Source: Ardenticatenaceae bacterium
Lineage (GTDB): Bacteria > Chloroflexota > Anaerolineae > Promineifilales > Promineifilaceae
DNA: 64,000 nt
Direction: 5' to 3'
Assembly (NCBI GenBank): GCA_020634415.1
Contig: JACKBT010000016.1
Coordinates: 46,502 to 110,501 of the forward strand
In this document: positions 1-9,445 of the stretch, piece after piece
Layout: each line of letters starts with the position of its first letter
Position numbering within the stretch: the stretch's first letter is position 1
Program-made: the position numbers and the translations under genes
Notes under the pieces: generated by a model
Seen by the model: only the letters and a program-made list of their open reading frames with translations
Database searches by the model: none
What the model was told of the DNA's origin: nothing

Positions 1-1
1 C

Positions 2-3000
2 GAGATTGATACGTCTGATATGGATGCGGTGCGGGCGTATGTGGGGGGGCTGCCTGTGCTGCAGCGGCGCACGGCGGGGGGAAATACGGCTTGTGTCGAG
101 ATTCAGGCGGGTAATGAGACGATTATTGTTGATGCGGGATCGGGTATTCGTGATTTAGGTTTTCAGTTGATGAAGGGGCCGTGTGGCCGGGGTGAGGGGG
201 TGCTGCACCTGCTGTTTACGCATTGCCATTGGGATCATATTCAGGGGTTTCCGTTTTTTGTGCCGGCGTTTATTCCGGGGAATCAGATTTTTGTGTACAG
301 CATTCATGATGTGGAGTCGGCGCTGGTGGGGCAGCAGGAGCCGCCGTTTTTTCCGGTGCCGCTTTCTTATTTGCGGGCGGAGATGTCGTTTACGCGGTTG
401 GAGGTGGGACGGCCGTTTGCCATTGGCAAGGTAACGATTAATACGCTGGAAAATGCCCATCCCGGTAAAGCCTATAGTTATCGTTTTGAGACGCAGCATA
501 ATGTGTATGTTCATGCCAGTGATGCGGAGTATAAGAAGTTGGATGATGCGCATGTGCAGCCGTATATTGAGTTTTTTAGGGATGCGGATGTGCTGGTGTT
601 TGATACGCAGTATACGCTGCGGGAGGCGTGGCAAAAGGTGGATTGGGGGCATAGTTCGGCCATGATTGGGGCGGATTTGGCCCGCCGGGCGGGGGTGAAG
701 AAGATGCTGATGTTTCACCATGATCCGACGTATTCGGATGATGAGCTGCAAAAGATGTTGATGACGGCGCAGGATTATCAGTTGCAGGATGCGACGCTGC
801 CGCGGGTGGAGATTGAGGTGGCTTATGAGGGGATGGTGCTGGATTTGATTCCGCCGGGGGCGGTGGATGTGCATGTGGATGGGGATGTGATGATTTTGAC
901 GCCGCTAAACGGCCGTGATGGGTTTGAGCTTTTGGCGGATCAGTTGGCGCAGGTGGATAAGGAGGGGAAATCGGTGATTGACCTGTCGCAGGTGGAGACG
1001 CTGACGACGGCTAGTTTGCAGGAGATTGTGGCTTTGAGTCAGGCGCGGCAGGAGGGGCCGGTGGTGCTGGCGGCTCCGTCGGCGGCTATTCAGCAGGTGA
1101 TTAAGCTGGCGGGTTATTTGGATTATTTTCCGATTTATACGTCGGTGGAGGCGGCGTTAACGGCCGTTCAGGCCCGTGAAGCTTTGAATTTGCCCGGCCA
1201 ATTGTTGGGGAAACGGTATCAGATTCAAAATAAGGAGAATGAGGATCCGTTATCGGCCGTTTTGCGAGCTACTGATACCTGGACGGAGGAGACGGTGGCT
1301 ATCAAGATCATCAATCCGGCCTTTAGCCAGGAAACTATTGAGAGGGTTATGCAGCAGTCGGCCCAGCTTATTGATCTCAATTTTCCCTACATTGTGCCTG
1401 TTTATGCCTGGGAAAAGGAGAAGGATTTTGCCTTTATTGTCGAAAGTTACATCATGGCTCCTTCTTTGCAGGATATGTTGGATCGCAAAGAGGAGGTTGA
1501 CCCTGATGAAGCGTTGGAAATTGCATTGGATCTGACGCAGACGCTGGAATATGTGCATAGTCGCGGCATTATTCATGGAGATTTGCGGCCGCATCATATT
1601 TATATGACGGATGCGGGCATTAAGTTGGGTGGGTTTGGTCTGGGGCGTTTGCTGGAGGGGCGCAATCTTTTGGAAGCGCCGATGCTGTTTTTGCCCACGC
1701 CTTATTTGGCCCCGGAGCAGATTTTGGGGCAGTCGCTGGATGCGCGGACGGATTTGTATGCGTTGGGGGTGGTTTTGTATCGGTTGTTTGCGGGGCGGCT
1801 GCCGTTTGTGGGTAATGATATGGAGATTATGCGGGCGCATATTTATGAGGAGACGCTGCCGCTGCGCCAGCTTAATCCGTCTATTTCGCCTTCGATGGAG
1901 CATTTGATTCTTAAATTGTTGTCGAAGAATCCGAACGGCCGTTATACCAGTGCCCATCAAACCCATCGTGTCTCTAGCAATCTTACTATCAGTGTGGATG
2001 ATCCTACGTTTAGCCATCGTGCGCCTTTCATTAAACGGGAAAGACAGTTAAAAACGTTGCAAACCTGCTGGCAGTCGGCGCAAAGTGGGGAGGGTTATCT
2101 GGTGTTTGTGACGGGTGAGCCGGGGGTGGGTAAGACGACGTTGGTGCAGCAGGTGGTGGCTCAAAGTGAGCCGCCGGTGTTGTTGATCGGCCGTTGCCGT
2201 GAGGCGGAAGGCAAAACGGCTTATCACCTTTTTAGCGAGATATTGCAAATGTATTTCGCCACTGTGCCGCCCGAATTTTATGATAAAGAGGCGCAAAAGT
2301 TGTTGAGCAATTTTGTGCGCCTTGTGCCGGAAATCCGCCATATGCTGCCGGATGTGGCGGCGCTGCCTTCTTTGGAACCGGCGGAGGAGCAACTGCGCCT
2401 GATGTCTGGGCTGACGCAGTTTGTGCGTAAGGCGACGCAGGAGCGGCCCTGGTTTCTGATTTTGGAGAATTTGCAGTGGGCTGATTCGAGCAGTCTGGAA
2501 CTGCTGCGATATTTGAGCCACCATTTGCCGACGATGCGGCTGTTGATTGTGGGGATTTACCGTGATGTGGAGTTGGAACAGGGCCATCCGCTGATGCAGA
2601 TGATTCGGGATTTGGGCAGCTATCCTACGTTTAAGGAGATTTCGCTGGGGCGGCTGGATGCGGCGGGGGTGGCGCAGATTTTGGAGTTTATCTGGCAGCA
2701 GGAGGTGCCGCAGGCATTGGTGGAGAAGGTGTATCAGCATACGGAGGGTAATCCGTTTTATGTGGAGGAGGTGGCGAATGGGTTGATGGATGATGGGTTG
2801 GTGGTGTGGCAGAACGGCCGTTGGCAGTTCCCTACGTTGGCTGAGTTACGTTTGCCGGCTACTGTGCATGAGGCGGTGTGGCGGCGCATTTCCCGCTTGA
2901 ACCCGGTGACGCAGAATTTGTTGGGGGAAGCGGCCGTTTTCGGCCAGACTTTTCGCTTTGAAGACTTGCAAGCCATTAGCGGCTTGTCGGAGTGGGAGGT

Positions 3001-4696
3001 GTTGGAGCATTTGGATGTGGCGATGGAGCGGCAGTTGGTGCAAGAGGTGCCGGGGGAAACGATGCTGCGCTTCCGGCACGCGGAAATTCAGCAGGTGCTT
3101 TATGCCGATTTGGGGGTGCTGCGCCGCCGACTGTTGCACCGCACGGTGGCGGAATGGTATGAGAAAAAATACATTACCTCCCAGCCTTCGCCTGAAACGG
3201 CCGCGCCTAATCCTGTGGCTTATCCTCTGTTGGCCTACCACTTTCACCATGCGGAGGATGTGAATCAGGAGCGCCATTATGCCCGATTGGCGGGGGTGCA
3301 GGCGGCGGCTCAATTTGCTAATGCGGAAGCGATCACCTACTTTAGCCGGGTGCTGGCTCTGACACCGGAGGCTGACCTGCTGCTGCAATATGAGGTGCAT
3401 CTGTTGCGGGAACGGATTTATGATAGGCAGGGAATCCGGCAAGCGCAGGTGCAGGATTTGGCGGTGTTGACGGATTTGGCGGAAAGATTGGCGGATGGTG
3501 AAGCGGCTTCTATGCAGCGTAAGGCGGTTGTGGCTTTGCGGCAATCGAATTTTGCGGAAGGGACGGGGGATTATGCAGGGGCGATTGTGGCGGCGCAAAC
3601 GGCCGTTGCTCTGGCGCAACATTGCCAGGATGTCAGTTTGGAAGCCATTGGTTATTTGCGTCATGGTTCGGCTTTGTCGCGGCTGGGCAATTATGATGAG
3701 GCCCGCCCCCAATTTGAAAAAGCTCTCAAACTGGCCGAAACGGCCGACTTGAAGCAGATCAAGGCTCGCAGTCTGCGCAACTTGGGCATTGTTACCTGGC
3801 AGCAGGGGGATTACGAGGCTTGTAAGGCGTATGATCAACAGGCTCTGGCCCTCTACCAGGCCATCGGCGATTTGCACGGTGAAGGCAAGGCATCGGGGAA
3901 TTTGGGGGTTTCTTATTGGGATATGGGGGATTATGTGCAGGCGGTGTATTACTATAAACGGGCGTTGGAGATTTACCGACAAATTGGGGACCGACACGGG
4001 GAGGCGATTATTTTGAATAATTTGGGTGTGGTGGCTGATGAACAGGGGGATTATGAAACGGCCGTTGCCCACATTGAAAAAGCCCTAACCATCTGCCGCG
4101 ACATTGGGGATCGGCACGGTGAAGCGGCGCGACTCTCTAGTTTGAGCCGGCCCTATCATCACCTGGGTGACGATGACACGGCACTGAAATACTCCCAAGA
4201 AGCGGTGACATTGGCGCAAGAGTGGGGTGGTGGCCGCCAGCTTGGTTATGCTCTGAACAACATGGGCAATGCGCTTTATGGCCTACAGCGCTGGGCAGAA
4301 GCGGCAGCGGCTTATCAGCAGTCGGTGTCCATACGCCAGGAGTTGGGGGAGATTCACTTAGCGATGGATGCCCATGCCGGGCTGGCGCGTGTCTATCTGA
4401 CCCAGGCAAACCTGGCCGAGGCGTTGACGCAAGTGGAAATAATTTTAGCCTATTTGCAGAAGGGCCGGTTGGATGGAACATCGGAGCCGTCTCGAATCTC
4501 TTGGACATGTTACCAGGTTTTGCAAGCCGCCAACGATCCGCGAGCCACGGGGATTTTGCAGATGGCTGTGCAGCGACTCCAGGCATTGGCTGTGCAGATA
4601 GGAGATGACGCGGTTCGTCGTTCGTTTTTGGAAAATGTAGCTGTGAATCGTCTGCTTGTTGCCGAATGGGCAAAGCAGAGGGAGCAGGCCGAATGA
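2..4696 (+). CDS. MBL-fold / STAS / pseudokinase / AAA ATPase / TPR signalling protein (5' end cut by window)
   Basis: The frame is open from base 2, so the true start lies outside the window; the first ATG inside is at base 20. Numbered from that ATG: a metallo-beta-lactamase domain (1-280) with the metal motif THCHWDH at 67-73; a STAS-like domain (about 283-385); a Ser/Thr-kinase-like domain (about 392-650); an AAA_16-type ATPase (about 665-980) with Walker A GEPGVGKTT near 699; then TPR repeats (about 1090-1490). The kinase keeps the VAIK lysine and an HGDLRP catalytic loop, but the loop Asn is His and DFG reads GFG, so it is probably a weak or dead kinase. The role is inferred: a cytoplasmic sensor or scaffold linking a hydrolase, a partner-switch domain and an ATPase. 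The downstream gene is separated by a hairpin and a promoter. Domain calls are strong; the cellular role is unknown. Confidence 0.88.
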   Translation, partial: EIDTSDMDAVRAYVGGLPVLQRRTAGGNTACVEIQAGNETIIVDAGSGIRDLGFQLMKGPCGRGEGVLHLLFTHCHWDHIQGFPFFVPAFIPGNQIFVYSIHDVESALVGQQEPPFFPVPLSYLRAEMSFTRLEVGRPFAIGKVTINTLENAHPGKAYSYRFETQHNVYVHASDAEYKKLDDAHVQPYIEFFRDADVLVFDTQYTLREAWQKVDWGHSSAMIGADLARRAGVKKMLMFHHDPTYSDDELQKMLMTAQDYQLQDATLPRVEIEVAYEGMVLDLIPPGAVDVHVDGDVMILTPLNGRDGFELLADQLAQVDKEGKSVIDLSQVETLTTASLQEIVALSQARQEGPVVLAAPSAAIQQVIKLAGYLDYFPIYTSVEAALTAVQAREALNLPGQLLGKRYQIQNKENEDPLSAVLRATDTWTEETVAIKIINPAFSQETIERVMQQSAQLIDLNFPYIVPVYAWEKEKDFAFIVESYIMAPSLQDMLDRKEEVDPDEALEIALDLTQTLEYVHSRGIIHGDLRPHHIYMTDAGIKLGGFGLGRLLEGRNLLEAPMLFLPTPYLAPEQILGQSLDARTDLYALGVVLYRLFAGRLPFVGNDMEIMRAHIYEETLPLRQLNPSISPSMEHLILKLLSKNPNGRYTSAHQTHRVSSNLTISVDDPTFSHRAPFIKRERQLKTLQTCWQSAQSGEGYLVFVTGEPGVGKTTLVQQVVAQSEPPVLLIGRCREAEGKTAYHLFSEILQMYFATVPPEFYDKEAQKLLSNFVRLVPEIRHMLPDVAALPSLEPAEEQLRLMSGLTQFVRKATQERPWFLILENLQWADSSSLELLRYLSHHLPTMRLLIVGIYRDVELEQGHPLMQMIRDLGSYPTFKEISLGRLDAAGVAQILEFIWQQEVPQALVEKVYQHTEGNPFYVEEVANGLMDDGLVVWQNGRWQFPTLAELRLPATVHEAVWRRISRLNPVTQNLLGEAAVFGQTFRFEDLQAISGLSEWEVLEHLDVAMERQLVQEVPGETMLRFRHAEIQQVLYADLGVLRRRLLHRTVAEWYEKKYITSQPSPETAAPNPVAYPLLAYHFHHAEDVNQERHYARLAGVQAAAQFANAEAITYFSRVLALTPEADLLLQYEVHLLRERIYDRQGIRQAQVQDLAVLTDLAERLADGEAASMQRKAVVALRQSNFAEGTGDYAGAIVAAQTAVALAQHCQDVSLEAIGYLRHGSALSRLGNYDEARPQFEKALKLAETADLKQIKARSLRNLGIVTWQQGDYEACKAYDQQALALYQAIGDLHGEGKASGNLGVSYWDMGDYVQAVYYYKRALEIYRQIGDRHGEAIILNNLGVVADEQGDYETAVAHIEKALTICRDIGDRHGEAARLSSLSRPYHHLGDDDTALKYSQEAVTLAQEWGGGRQLGYALNNMGNALYGLQRWAEAAAAYQQSVSIRQELGEIHLAMDAHAGLARVYLTQANLAEALTQVEIILAYLQKGRLDGTSEPSRISWTCYQVLQAANDPRATGILQMAVQRLQALAVQIGDDAVRRSFLENVAVNRLLVAEWAKQREQAE

Positions 4697-4748
4697 AAGA
4701 GGCTGGGTTACGATTACGAAGTAATCATTCGTGTTAACCTGGCGATTT

Positions 4749-4800
4749 GGGAGGTTGGAGACTGGAGGCCGATCTCCCTAGTCTCCAGTTTCTAACCTCC
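4749..4800. repeat. Tandem-word hairpin (gagactgg family)
   Basis: The left arm reads gggaggttggagactgg and the right arm agtctccagtttctaacctcc, an inverted repeat in the gap after the giant signalling gene. It belongs to the intergenic hairpin family seen throughout the window. It could act as a terminator, although there is no clear U-tract. Confidence 0.65.
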
Positions 4801-4909
4801 TGCTGAACAAGGAAGTGATTGGGGAACGATCACTCACTTTGCTTCGATGATAAACGCAAGGTAAGTTCCTCCCGGTTGCCGGACACCCATTACGGAATGC
4901 CAATTACTG

Positions 4910-4938
4910 TTTACCGTTCCTCAAATACCTGTTAGAAT
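4910..4938 (+). promoter_or_regulatory. Sigma70-type promoter for the esterase/ATP-grasp unit
   Basis: TTTACC at 4910-4915 and TAGAAT at 4933-4938 are 17 bp apart. They lie about 40 bp before the ATG at 4979, which has AAGGAG at 4964-4969. This fits a housekeeping promoter driving the four-gene unit. It is a pattern match only. Confidence 0.45.
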
Positions 4939-4978
4939 CTCGCCAAAATTTCACATCCCCCTCAAGGAGACATTATCA

Positions 4979-5716
4979 ATGCAGCGTGTGATAGATGGCT
5001 GGCACAGTCCAAGCCTCAATAAGTACATGGAAATCGTCACCTACGGGCATTATGGCTTCCCCCTTCTCCTCTTCCCCACCGCTGCCGCCGATTTCCTCGA
5101 ATACGAACGTTTTCTGCTCATAGATGCTATTGCCAGTCATATTGATTCCGGCAAAGTCAAAGTCTTCTCCATCAACAGCATCAACGCCGAAAGCTGGCTA
5201 AATCGCCAGGTACATCCTAAATACAAAGGCATGCGTCAGGCCCAATACAACGATTACATCATCAAAGAAGTTGTGCCTTACATATGGAACAGTTGTCAGG
5301 GGCAGGCAGGCATTATCACCTGTGGGGCCAGCTTGGGGGCTTTCCACGCTATGAACCAACTGCTGCGCCGCCCCGACTTGTTCGATGGTACAATGGCGAT
5401 GAGCGGCGCATACGACATTCGCGGCTATTACCAAGATGTGGGTCATTACGACGAAAATATCTACTTCAACAACCCTGTAGATTACCTGCCCCAACTGAAT
5501 GATGATCATTATCTGCCTCTGCTGCGGCAAAAACAGCACATCTATCTGGTAACCGGGCAGGGAAACTATGAAAACCCCGCTGCTTCCCGCCGCCTATCGG
5601 TCATTCTAAATGAGAAAGGTATTCCGCATGAGTTGGACTTGTGGGGCTACGATATGCCTCATGATTGGCCCACCTGGCGGCAGATGATGAGATATTATTT
5701 AGCAGAAAAATTTTAG
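4979..5716 (+). CDS. Esterase D-like alpha/beta hydrolase
   Basis: A 245-aa alpha/beta-hydrolase of the putative esterase (esterase D/antigen 85-like) type. The nucleophile elbow GASLG places Ser118, and HDW near the C-terminus gives a likely catalytic His228. There is no signal peptide, so it probably acts in the cytoplasm. The start is fixed by AAGGAG ten bases upstream of the ATG and by the promoter at 4910-4938. It is the first gene of a unit with three ATP-grasp ligases, which suggests it hydrolyses or transfers an acyl or peptidyl product of those ligases; that link is inference from position. The substrate is unknown. Family call is firm, specific function is not. Confidence 0.85.
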   Translation: MQRVIDGWHSPSLNKYMEIVTYGHYGFPLLLFPTAAADFLEYERFLLIDAIASHIDSGKVKVFSINSINAESWLNRQVHPKYKGMRQAQYNDYIIKEVVPYIWNSCQGQAGIITCGASLGAFHAMNQLLRRPDLFDGTMAMSGAYDIRGYYQDVGHYDENIYFNNPVDYLPQLNDDHYLPLLRQKQHIYLVTGQGNYENPAASRRLSVILNEKGIPHELDLWGYDMPHDWPTWRQMMRYYLAEKF

Positions 5717-5722
5717 AGAAAT

Positions 5723-5780
5723 AGCCTTCCGGAGGTTTTATCCAGGTAGTTAACTTGAGGGTTAAGCCTCCGGGGGTTTA
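5723..5780. repeat. CCTCCGG-type palindromic repeat
   Basis: The left arm is gccttccggaggttt and the right arm aagcctccgggggttt, with aacttgagggtt between them. It sits between the esterase and the first ATP-grasp gene. Relatives occur at 8152, 27896, 30935, 37675 and the right window edge. Confidence 0.6.
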
Positions 5781-5794
5781 GAAGAGGAGTTGTT

Positions 5795-6709
5795 ATGTTA
5801 AAGATTGGTTTGATGGTTGGTATGGAGTGGTCTTGGCCACCGGCTTTTATTGAAGAAGTGAATAAGCGGAATGAGGGTGTAACGGCCGAATATGTCAAAA
5901 TTGGCGGTTCCCACATGAACGAACCGAACCCCTACGCCGTCATCGTAGACCGCATCTCGCATGAAGTACCCTATTACCGCAGCTACCTTAAAAACGCCAT
6001 GCTGCAAGGCACACGGGTGGTCAATAACCCCTTCATGTGGACGGCCGATGATAAATATTTTGGCGCGTCTATGATCAGCAAAATGGGTTTAGACAGCCCT
6101 AAAACGGTGGCCTTGCCCAACAAAGATTATGTACCAGGCATTGATCACCAAAAAAGTTTGCGCAACCTCGTCTTCCCCATCCCCTGGGAAGATTTGGTAA
6201 ATGCCGTTGGCGGTTTTCCCTGCATCCTCAAAGATGCGCACGGTGGCGGTTGGAAAGAGGTCTACGTTTGCCATTCCTACGAACAGCTCTTTCACAGCTA
6301 TAACCAGACGGGCTTGCTGACTATGATCTTGCAAGAGTTCATTCAATGGGATAATTACATTCGCTGCATGGGCATCGGGCAGGAGAAGGTTCTGGTGATG
6401 AAGTATGATCCCAACACCCGCCGTTACATGCACCATGACCTTTCCGATGGGATGTACGAGCGCATTGTAAGCGACTGCCTCAAGATTTGCCGAGGCTTTG
6501 GTTACGACATGAACACAATGGAATTTGCCATCCGTGATGGTGTGCCTTACGCTATTGACTTCATGAATCCGGCGCCTGATATGGATGTTAACTCGCTTGG
6601 GTATGAGTTCCACCGCTGGTGTGTGGAGAATATGGCGGATATGTGTATTAACTACGCCAAGAATCCCAAGCCGCAGGTAGGGGAGATGCGTTGGACGGAG
6701 CTATTTTAG
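5795..6709 (+). CDS. ATP-grasp ligase, RimK-like layout (first of three)
   Basis: A 304-aa protein with the ATP-grasp plan: an N-terminal preATP-grasp domain (about 1-95), a nucleotide-binding lysine in ILKDAHGGGWKEV, an LQEFIQWDNYIRC segment typical of the ATP-clamping strand, and the metal-binding end AIDFMNPAPDMD (about 250-265). ATP-grasp enzymes join a carboxylate to an amine, thiol or similar group through an acyl-phosphate. Here the substrate cannot be read from sequence. GAGGAG about 7 bases before the ATG supports the start. It shares a transcription direction and short gaps (78 and 76 bp) with the esterase and the next ligase, so the genes are probably co-transcribed. Confidence in the fold is high and in the substrate nil. 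Confidence 0.82.
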   Translation: MLKIGLMVGMEWSWPPAFIEEVNKRNEGVTAEYVKIGGSHMNEPNPYAVIVDRISHEVPYYRSYLKNAMLQGTRVVNNPFMWTADDKYFGASMISKMGLDSPKTVALPNKDYVPGIDHQKSLRNLVFPIPWEDLVNAVGGFPCILKDAHGGGWKEVYVCHSYEQLFHSYNQTGLLTMILQEFIQWDNYIRCMGIGQEKVLVMKYDPNTRRYMHHDLSDGMYERIVSDCLKICRGFGYDMNTMEFAIRDGVPYAIDFMNPAPDMDVNSLGYEFHRWCVENMADMCINYAKNPKPQVGEMRWTELF

Positions 6710-6710
6710 G

Positions 6711-6770
6711 GAGATGGGAGACTAGGAACTGGAGACTGAAAATCTCTGCTCTCTGGTCTCTAGCTGCCTC
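6711..6770. repeat. Tandem-word hairpin (gagactgg family)
   Basis: Left arm gagatgggagactaggaactggagactg, right arm ctctggtctctagctgcctc. It fills the gap between two co-directional ATP-grasp genes, so if it terminates transcription it does so only partly. Confidence 0.6.
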
Positions 6771-6785
6771 AACAGGAACATTCTC

Positions 6786-8138
6786 ATGGATTTACGTGAA
6801 GCCGTTGACTATTATCACAGCTTGTTGACAGATGAGATGGCGCGGGAGAGCCAGGCTCATATTGATGGGCAATTGCATCGGCGTGGGTTGTATTTTGGGG
6901 ATCGGCCGTTATGCACTGTTTTGCGTCCCCGTTTCTTTACTCGTGGGCAATACCGCCTGCTGCACATGGCCTTACGGCCGATTCTCTTTGCCTTCGCCAA
7001 ATCACTAGATGCTGCTTTGGCCGATCCCGCCGTCATGCACCAATTCCGCCTGATGGATTGGGAGCATGAGTTAGTGCGGTTTGATCCTGGCTTCCGCGCC
7101 GCCAGTCCCACCTCGCGCCTGGACAGCTTTTTCATACCCGACACCAATGAGCTAATGCTGACAGAGTACAATGCGGAAACCCCGGCCGCGCCTGCTTACA
7201 ATGATGTCCTCAGCAACGCCTTCCTCACCCTGCCCGTGATGGGCGCGTTCCAAAAGAGGTATGAAGTGCAGCCCCTACCGGCGCGGCACCACATGCTGCA
7301 TGTAATTTTGGATGCGTACCAACAGTGGGGAGGGACAGAACGGCCGACTATCGGCATCCTCGACTGGAAAGAAGTGCCCACCTACAGTGAGTTCGTCCTC
7401 TTCCGCGAATATTTCCGCAACAACGGCTACGATTGCATCATTGCCGACCCGCGTGAAGTAGATTACCGCGACGGCAAATTGTACGCTGGCGACACCCAGA
7501 TACACCTTATTTACAAGCGGGTTCTCATCAGCGAATTGGTATCACAAGGCGGCATGAACCATCCTATCATCAAAGCTGTGCTAAACCGCGATGTGTGCAT
7601 GGTTAACTCCTTCCGCTGCAAGGTGCTGTATAAAAAAGCCTGTTTATCCGTCCTCAGCGACGAGACAAATGCCCACCTTTTCAATAAAAGTGAATCGGAG
7701 GCCATTAACCGCCACGTACCCTGGACGCGCATGATGGAGGAGCGGAAAACGGTTTACAAGGGTGCGCCCATTGACCTGGTGCCTTTCTTGCAGAAACGCA
7801 AAGATAACTTTGTCCTGAAGCCCAATGATGATTATGGTGGTCATGGCATTATTTTGGGGTGGCGGGCCAGCCAGAGTGTGTGGGAAGCGGGTTTGCAAGC
7901 AGCTTTGCAGCACCCGACGGTGGTGCAAGAGCGCATTACTCTGCCCGAAGAGCCATACCCCAGCCTGATTGATGGCAAGGTGTCTATTACTGACCGCCTG
8001 TTTGATACGGCTCCTTTTGTGTGGGATGGGACGTATGTGTCGAGCTGTCTGACGCGCATTTCCACAGACCCGCTGTTGAATGTAACGGCCGGTGGCGGCT
8101 CAACTGTCCCCACGTTTATTGTGGAAGAGAGGGATTGA
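6786..8138 (+). CDS. Circularly permuted-type ATP-grasp protein (second of three)
   Basis: A 450-aa protein resembling the circularly permuted ATP-grasp families. The nucleotide-binding segment NFVLKPNDDYGGHGIILGW (about 338-356) lies in the C-terminal third. It is followed by VVQERITLPEEPYP and ends with VTAGGGSTVPTFIVEERD, which resembles the Gly-rich end of this group. The N-terminal half carries NAETPAAPAYNDVLSNAF, matching the E-(T/S)-P segment common in the family. It probably activates a carboxylate with ATP for amide formation. It follows the first ligase by 76 bp and precedes the third by 84 bp, always with a hairpin repeat in the gap. Product and substrate are unknown. Confidence 0.8.
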   Translation: MDLREAVDYYHSLLTDEMARESQAHIDGQLHRRGLYFGDRPLCTVLRPRFFTRGQYRLLHMALRPILFAFAKSLDAALADPAVMHQFRLMDWEHELVRFDPGFRAASPTSRLDSFFIPDTNELMLTEYNAETPAAPAYNDVLSNAFLTLPVMGAFQKRYEVQPLPARHHMLHVILDAYQQWGGTERPTIGILDWKEVPTYSEFVLFREYFRNNGYDCIIADPREVDYRDGKLYAGDTQIHLIYKRVLISELVSQGGMNHPIIKAVLNRDVCMVNSFRCKVLYKKACLSVLSDETNAHLFNKSESEAINRHVPWTRMMEERKTVYKGAPIDLVPFLQKRKDNFVLKPNDDYGGHGIILGWRASQSVWEAGLQAALQHPTVVQERITLPEEPYPSLIDGKVSITDRLFDTAPFVWDGTYVSSCLTRISTDPLLNVTAGGGSTVPTFIVEERD

Positions 8139-8151
8139 ACGTAAGGTCTAA

Positions 8152-8207
8152 TCCCCCGGAGGTTTGTTTGGTGATGTCACTTTTGAAACGAAGCCTCCGG
8201 GAGGGTT
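8152..8207. repeat. CCTCCGG-type palindromic repeat
   Basis: Left arm cccccggaggtttg, right arm gaagcctccgggagggtt. Between the second and third ATP-grasp genes; same family as 30935-31028 and 37675-37766. Confidence 0.6.
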
Positions 8208-8222
8208 ATTTGAGGAGAAACT

Positions 8223-9440
8223 ATGTCTAACGGAAGTCCAGTAGTTGTCTGTTTTTCGAGTTATTTTAAGGGAGCGCGGCTGATTCAGGCGTGTAAAGAG
8301 GCGGGCTGCCATGTGATTTTGCTGACGAAGGAGTCTATGCACGATAAGGAGTGGCCCTGGGAGGCGATTGATGAAACCTTTTACATGCCCGATTTGCACA
8401 CCCAGCCCAATATTACTTATGCGGTGAGTTATTTGATGCGCGAACGGCCGATTGCCCAAATCATAGCCCTCGACGACTTTGATGTAGAAGTGGCCGCTGC
8501 CTTGCGCGAACATCTGCGCCTGCCTGGTATGGGCGACACCCTGGCGCGGCACTTCCGCGACAAACTGGCTATGCGGATGCAGGCGCGAGCCAGCGGCATT
8601 TTAGTGCCAGAGTTCACCTCTGTCTTCAACTATGATGCCGTGCGCGACTTTATGGGACGTGTGCCGCTGCCCTGGGTGCTGAAACCCCGCTCCGAAGCCA
8701 GCGCCATGGGCATTAAGAAGATTAATCACCCGGACGAGTTGTGGCGGCATTTGGATGAGTTGGGTGATAAACAGTCTTACTTTTTGTTGGAATCGTTCGT
8801 GGCGGGCGATGTCTATCATGTGGATGGGCTGGTGGTGGATGGTGAGGTGGTGTTCCAGGTGGCGAATAAATACGGCCGTCCGCCTATGAGTGTCTATCAA
8901 GGTGGCGGTGTCTTCATGACCCGAACGTTGGATCGGCAGTCGGATGATGCCAAAGACCTGTATGAGTTAAACCCGAAACTGCTCAAAGGGTTGGGGCTGA
9001 TGCGGGGTGCGAGCCATGCGGAGTATATTAAATCGGCGGCAGACGGCCGTTTCTATTTCCTCGAAGTGGCTTCCCGTGTGGGTGGGGCCAACATCGCCGA
9101 ATGTGCCGAATATGCCACTGGCGTGAACCTGTGGGCCGAATGGGGCCGCATTGAAGTGGCCCATCTGCGCGGCGAAGCCTACCAACTGCCCCCCATGCGT
9201 GAGGAATATGCTGGTGTACTCAATTGCCTGGCCAAACAAGAATGGCCCGATCTGTCGGGTTACAACGACCCCGAAGTGGTTTACAAGATGAAAAAGAAGT
9301 GGCACGCGGGTGTCATTGCCACCTCGCCCGATGCCCATCGCCTGGAATCGCTGCTGCAAAGTTACAGCGAACGCTTTGCCCACGATTTTCTGGCCGTTCT
9401 GCCGCCGCTGGAAAGCGAAAAGCAGATGCAGGACGAGTAG
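8223..9440 (+). CDS. ATP-grasp ligase, biotin-carboxylase-like (third of three)
   Basis: A 405-aa protein of the carbamoyl-phosphate synthase/biotin carboxylase-like ATP-grasp type (broadly the L-amino-acid ligase and carnosine synthase group). It has a Rossmann-like preATP-grasp domain (1-115), the lysine strand PLPWVLKPRSEASAMGIKK (about 145-165), the clamp FLLESFVAGDVYHVDG, and the metal site YFLEVASRVGGANI (about 278-291). Such enzymes often ligate two amino acids or tag a small molecule. TGAGGAG before the ATG supports the start. It is the last gene of the unit and is followed by a strong terminator. I infer a short pathway making a peptide-like metabolite; the product cannot be told from sequence. 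Confidence 0.83.
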   Translation: MSNGSPVVVCFSSYFKGARLIQACKEAGCHVILLTKESMHDKEWPWEAIDETFYMPDLHTQPNITYAVSYLMRERPIAQIIALDDFDVEVAAALREHLRLPGMGDTLARHFRDKLAMRMQARASGILVPEFTSVFNYDAVRDFMGRVPLPWVLKPRSEASAMGIKKINHPDELWRHLDELGDKQSYFLLESFVAGDVYHVDGLVVDGEVVFQVANKYGRPPMSVYQGGGVFMTRTLDRQSDDAKDLYELNPKLLKGLGLMRGASHAEYIKSAADGRFYFLEVASRVGGANIAECAEYATGVNLWAEWGRIEVAHLRGEAYQLPPMREEYAGVLNCLAKQEWPDLSGYNDPEVVYKMKKKWHAGVIATSPDAHRLESLLQSYSERFAHDFLAVLPPLESEKQMQDE

Positions 9441-9445
9441 ATTCC

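Noticed and set aside
2846..4072. Long antisense frame of 408 codons opposite the giant signalling gene
   Set aside because: It lies wholly opposite a gene with clear TPR repeats, has no start signal and reads as Arg/Gln/Pro-rich low-quality protein. Skewed G content makes such shadow frames long.
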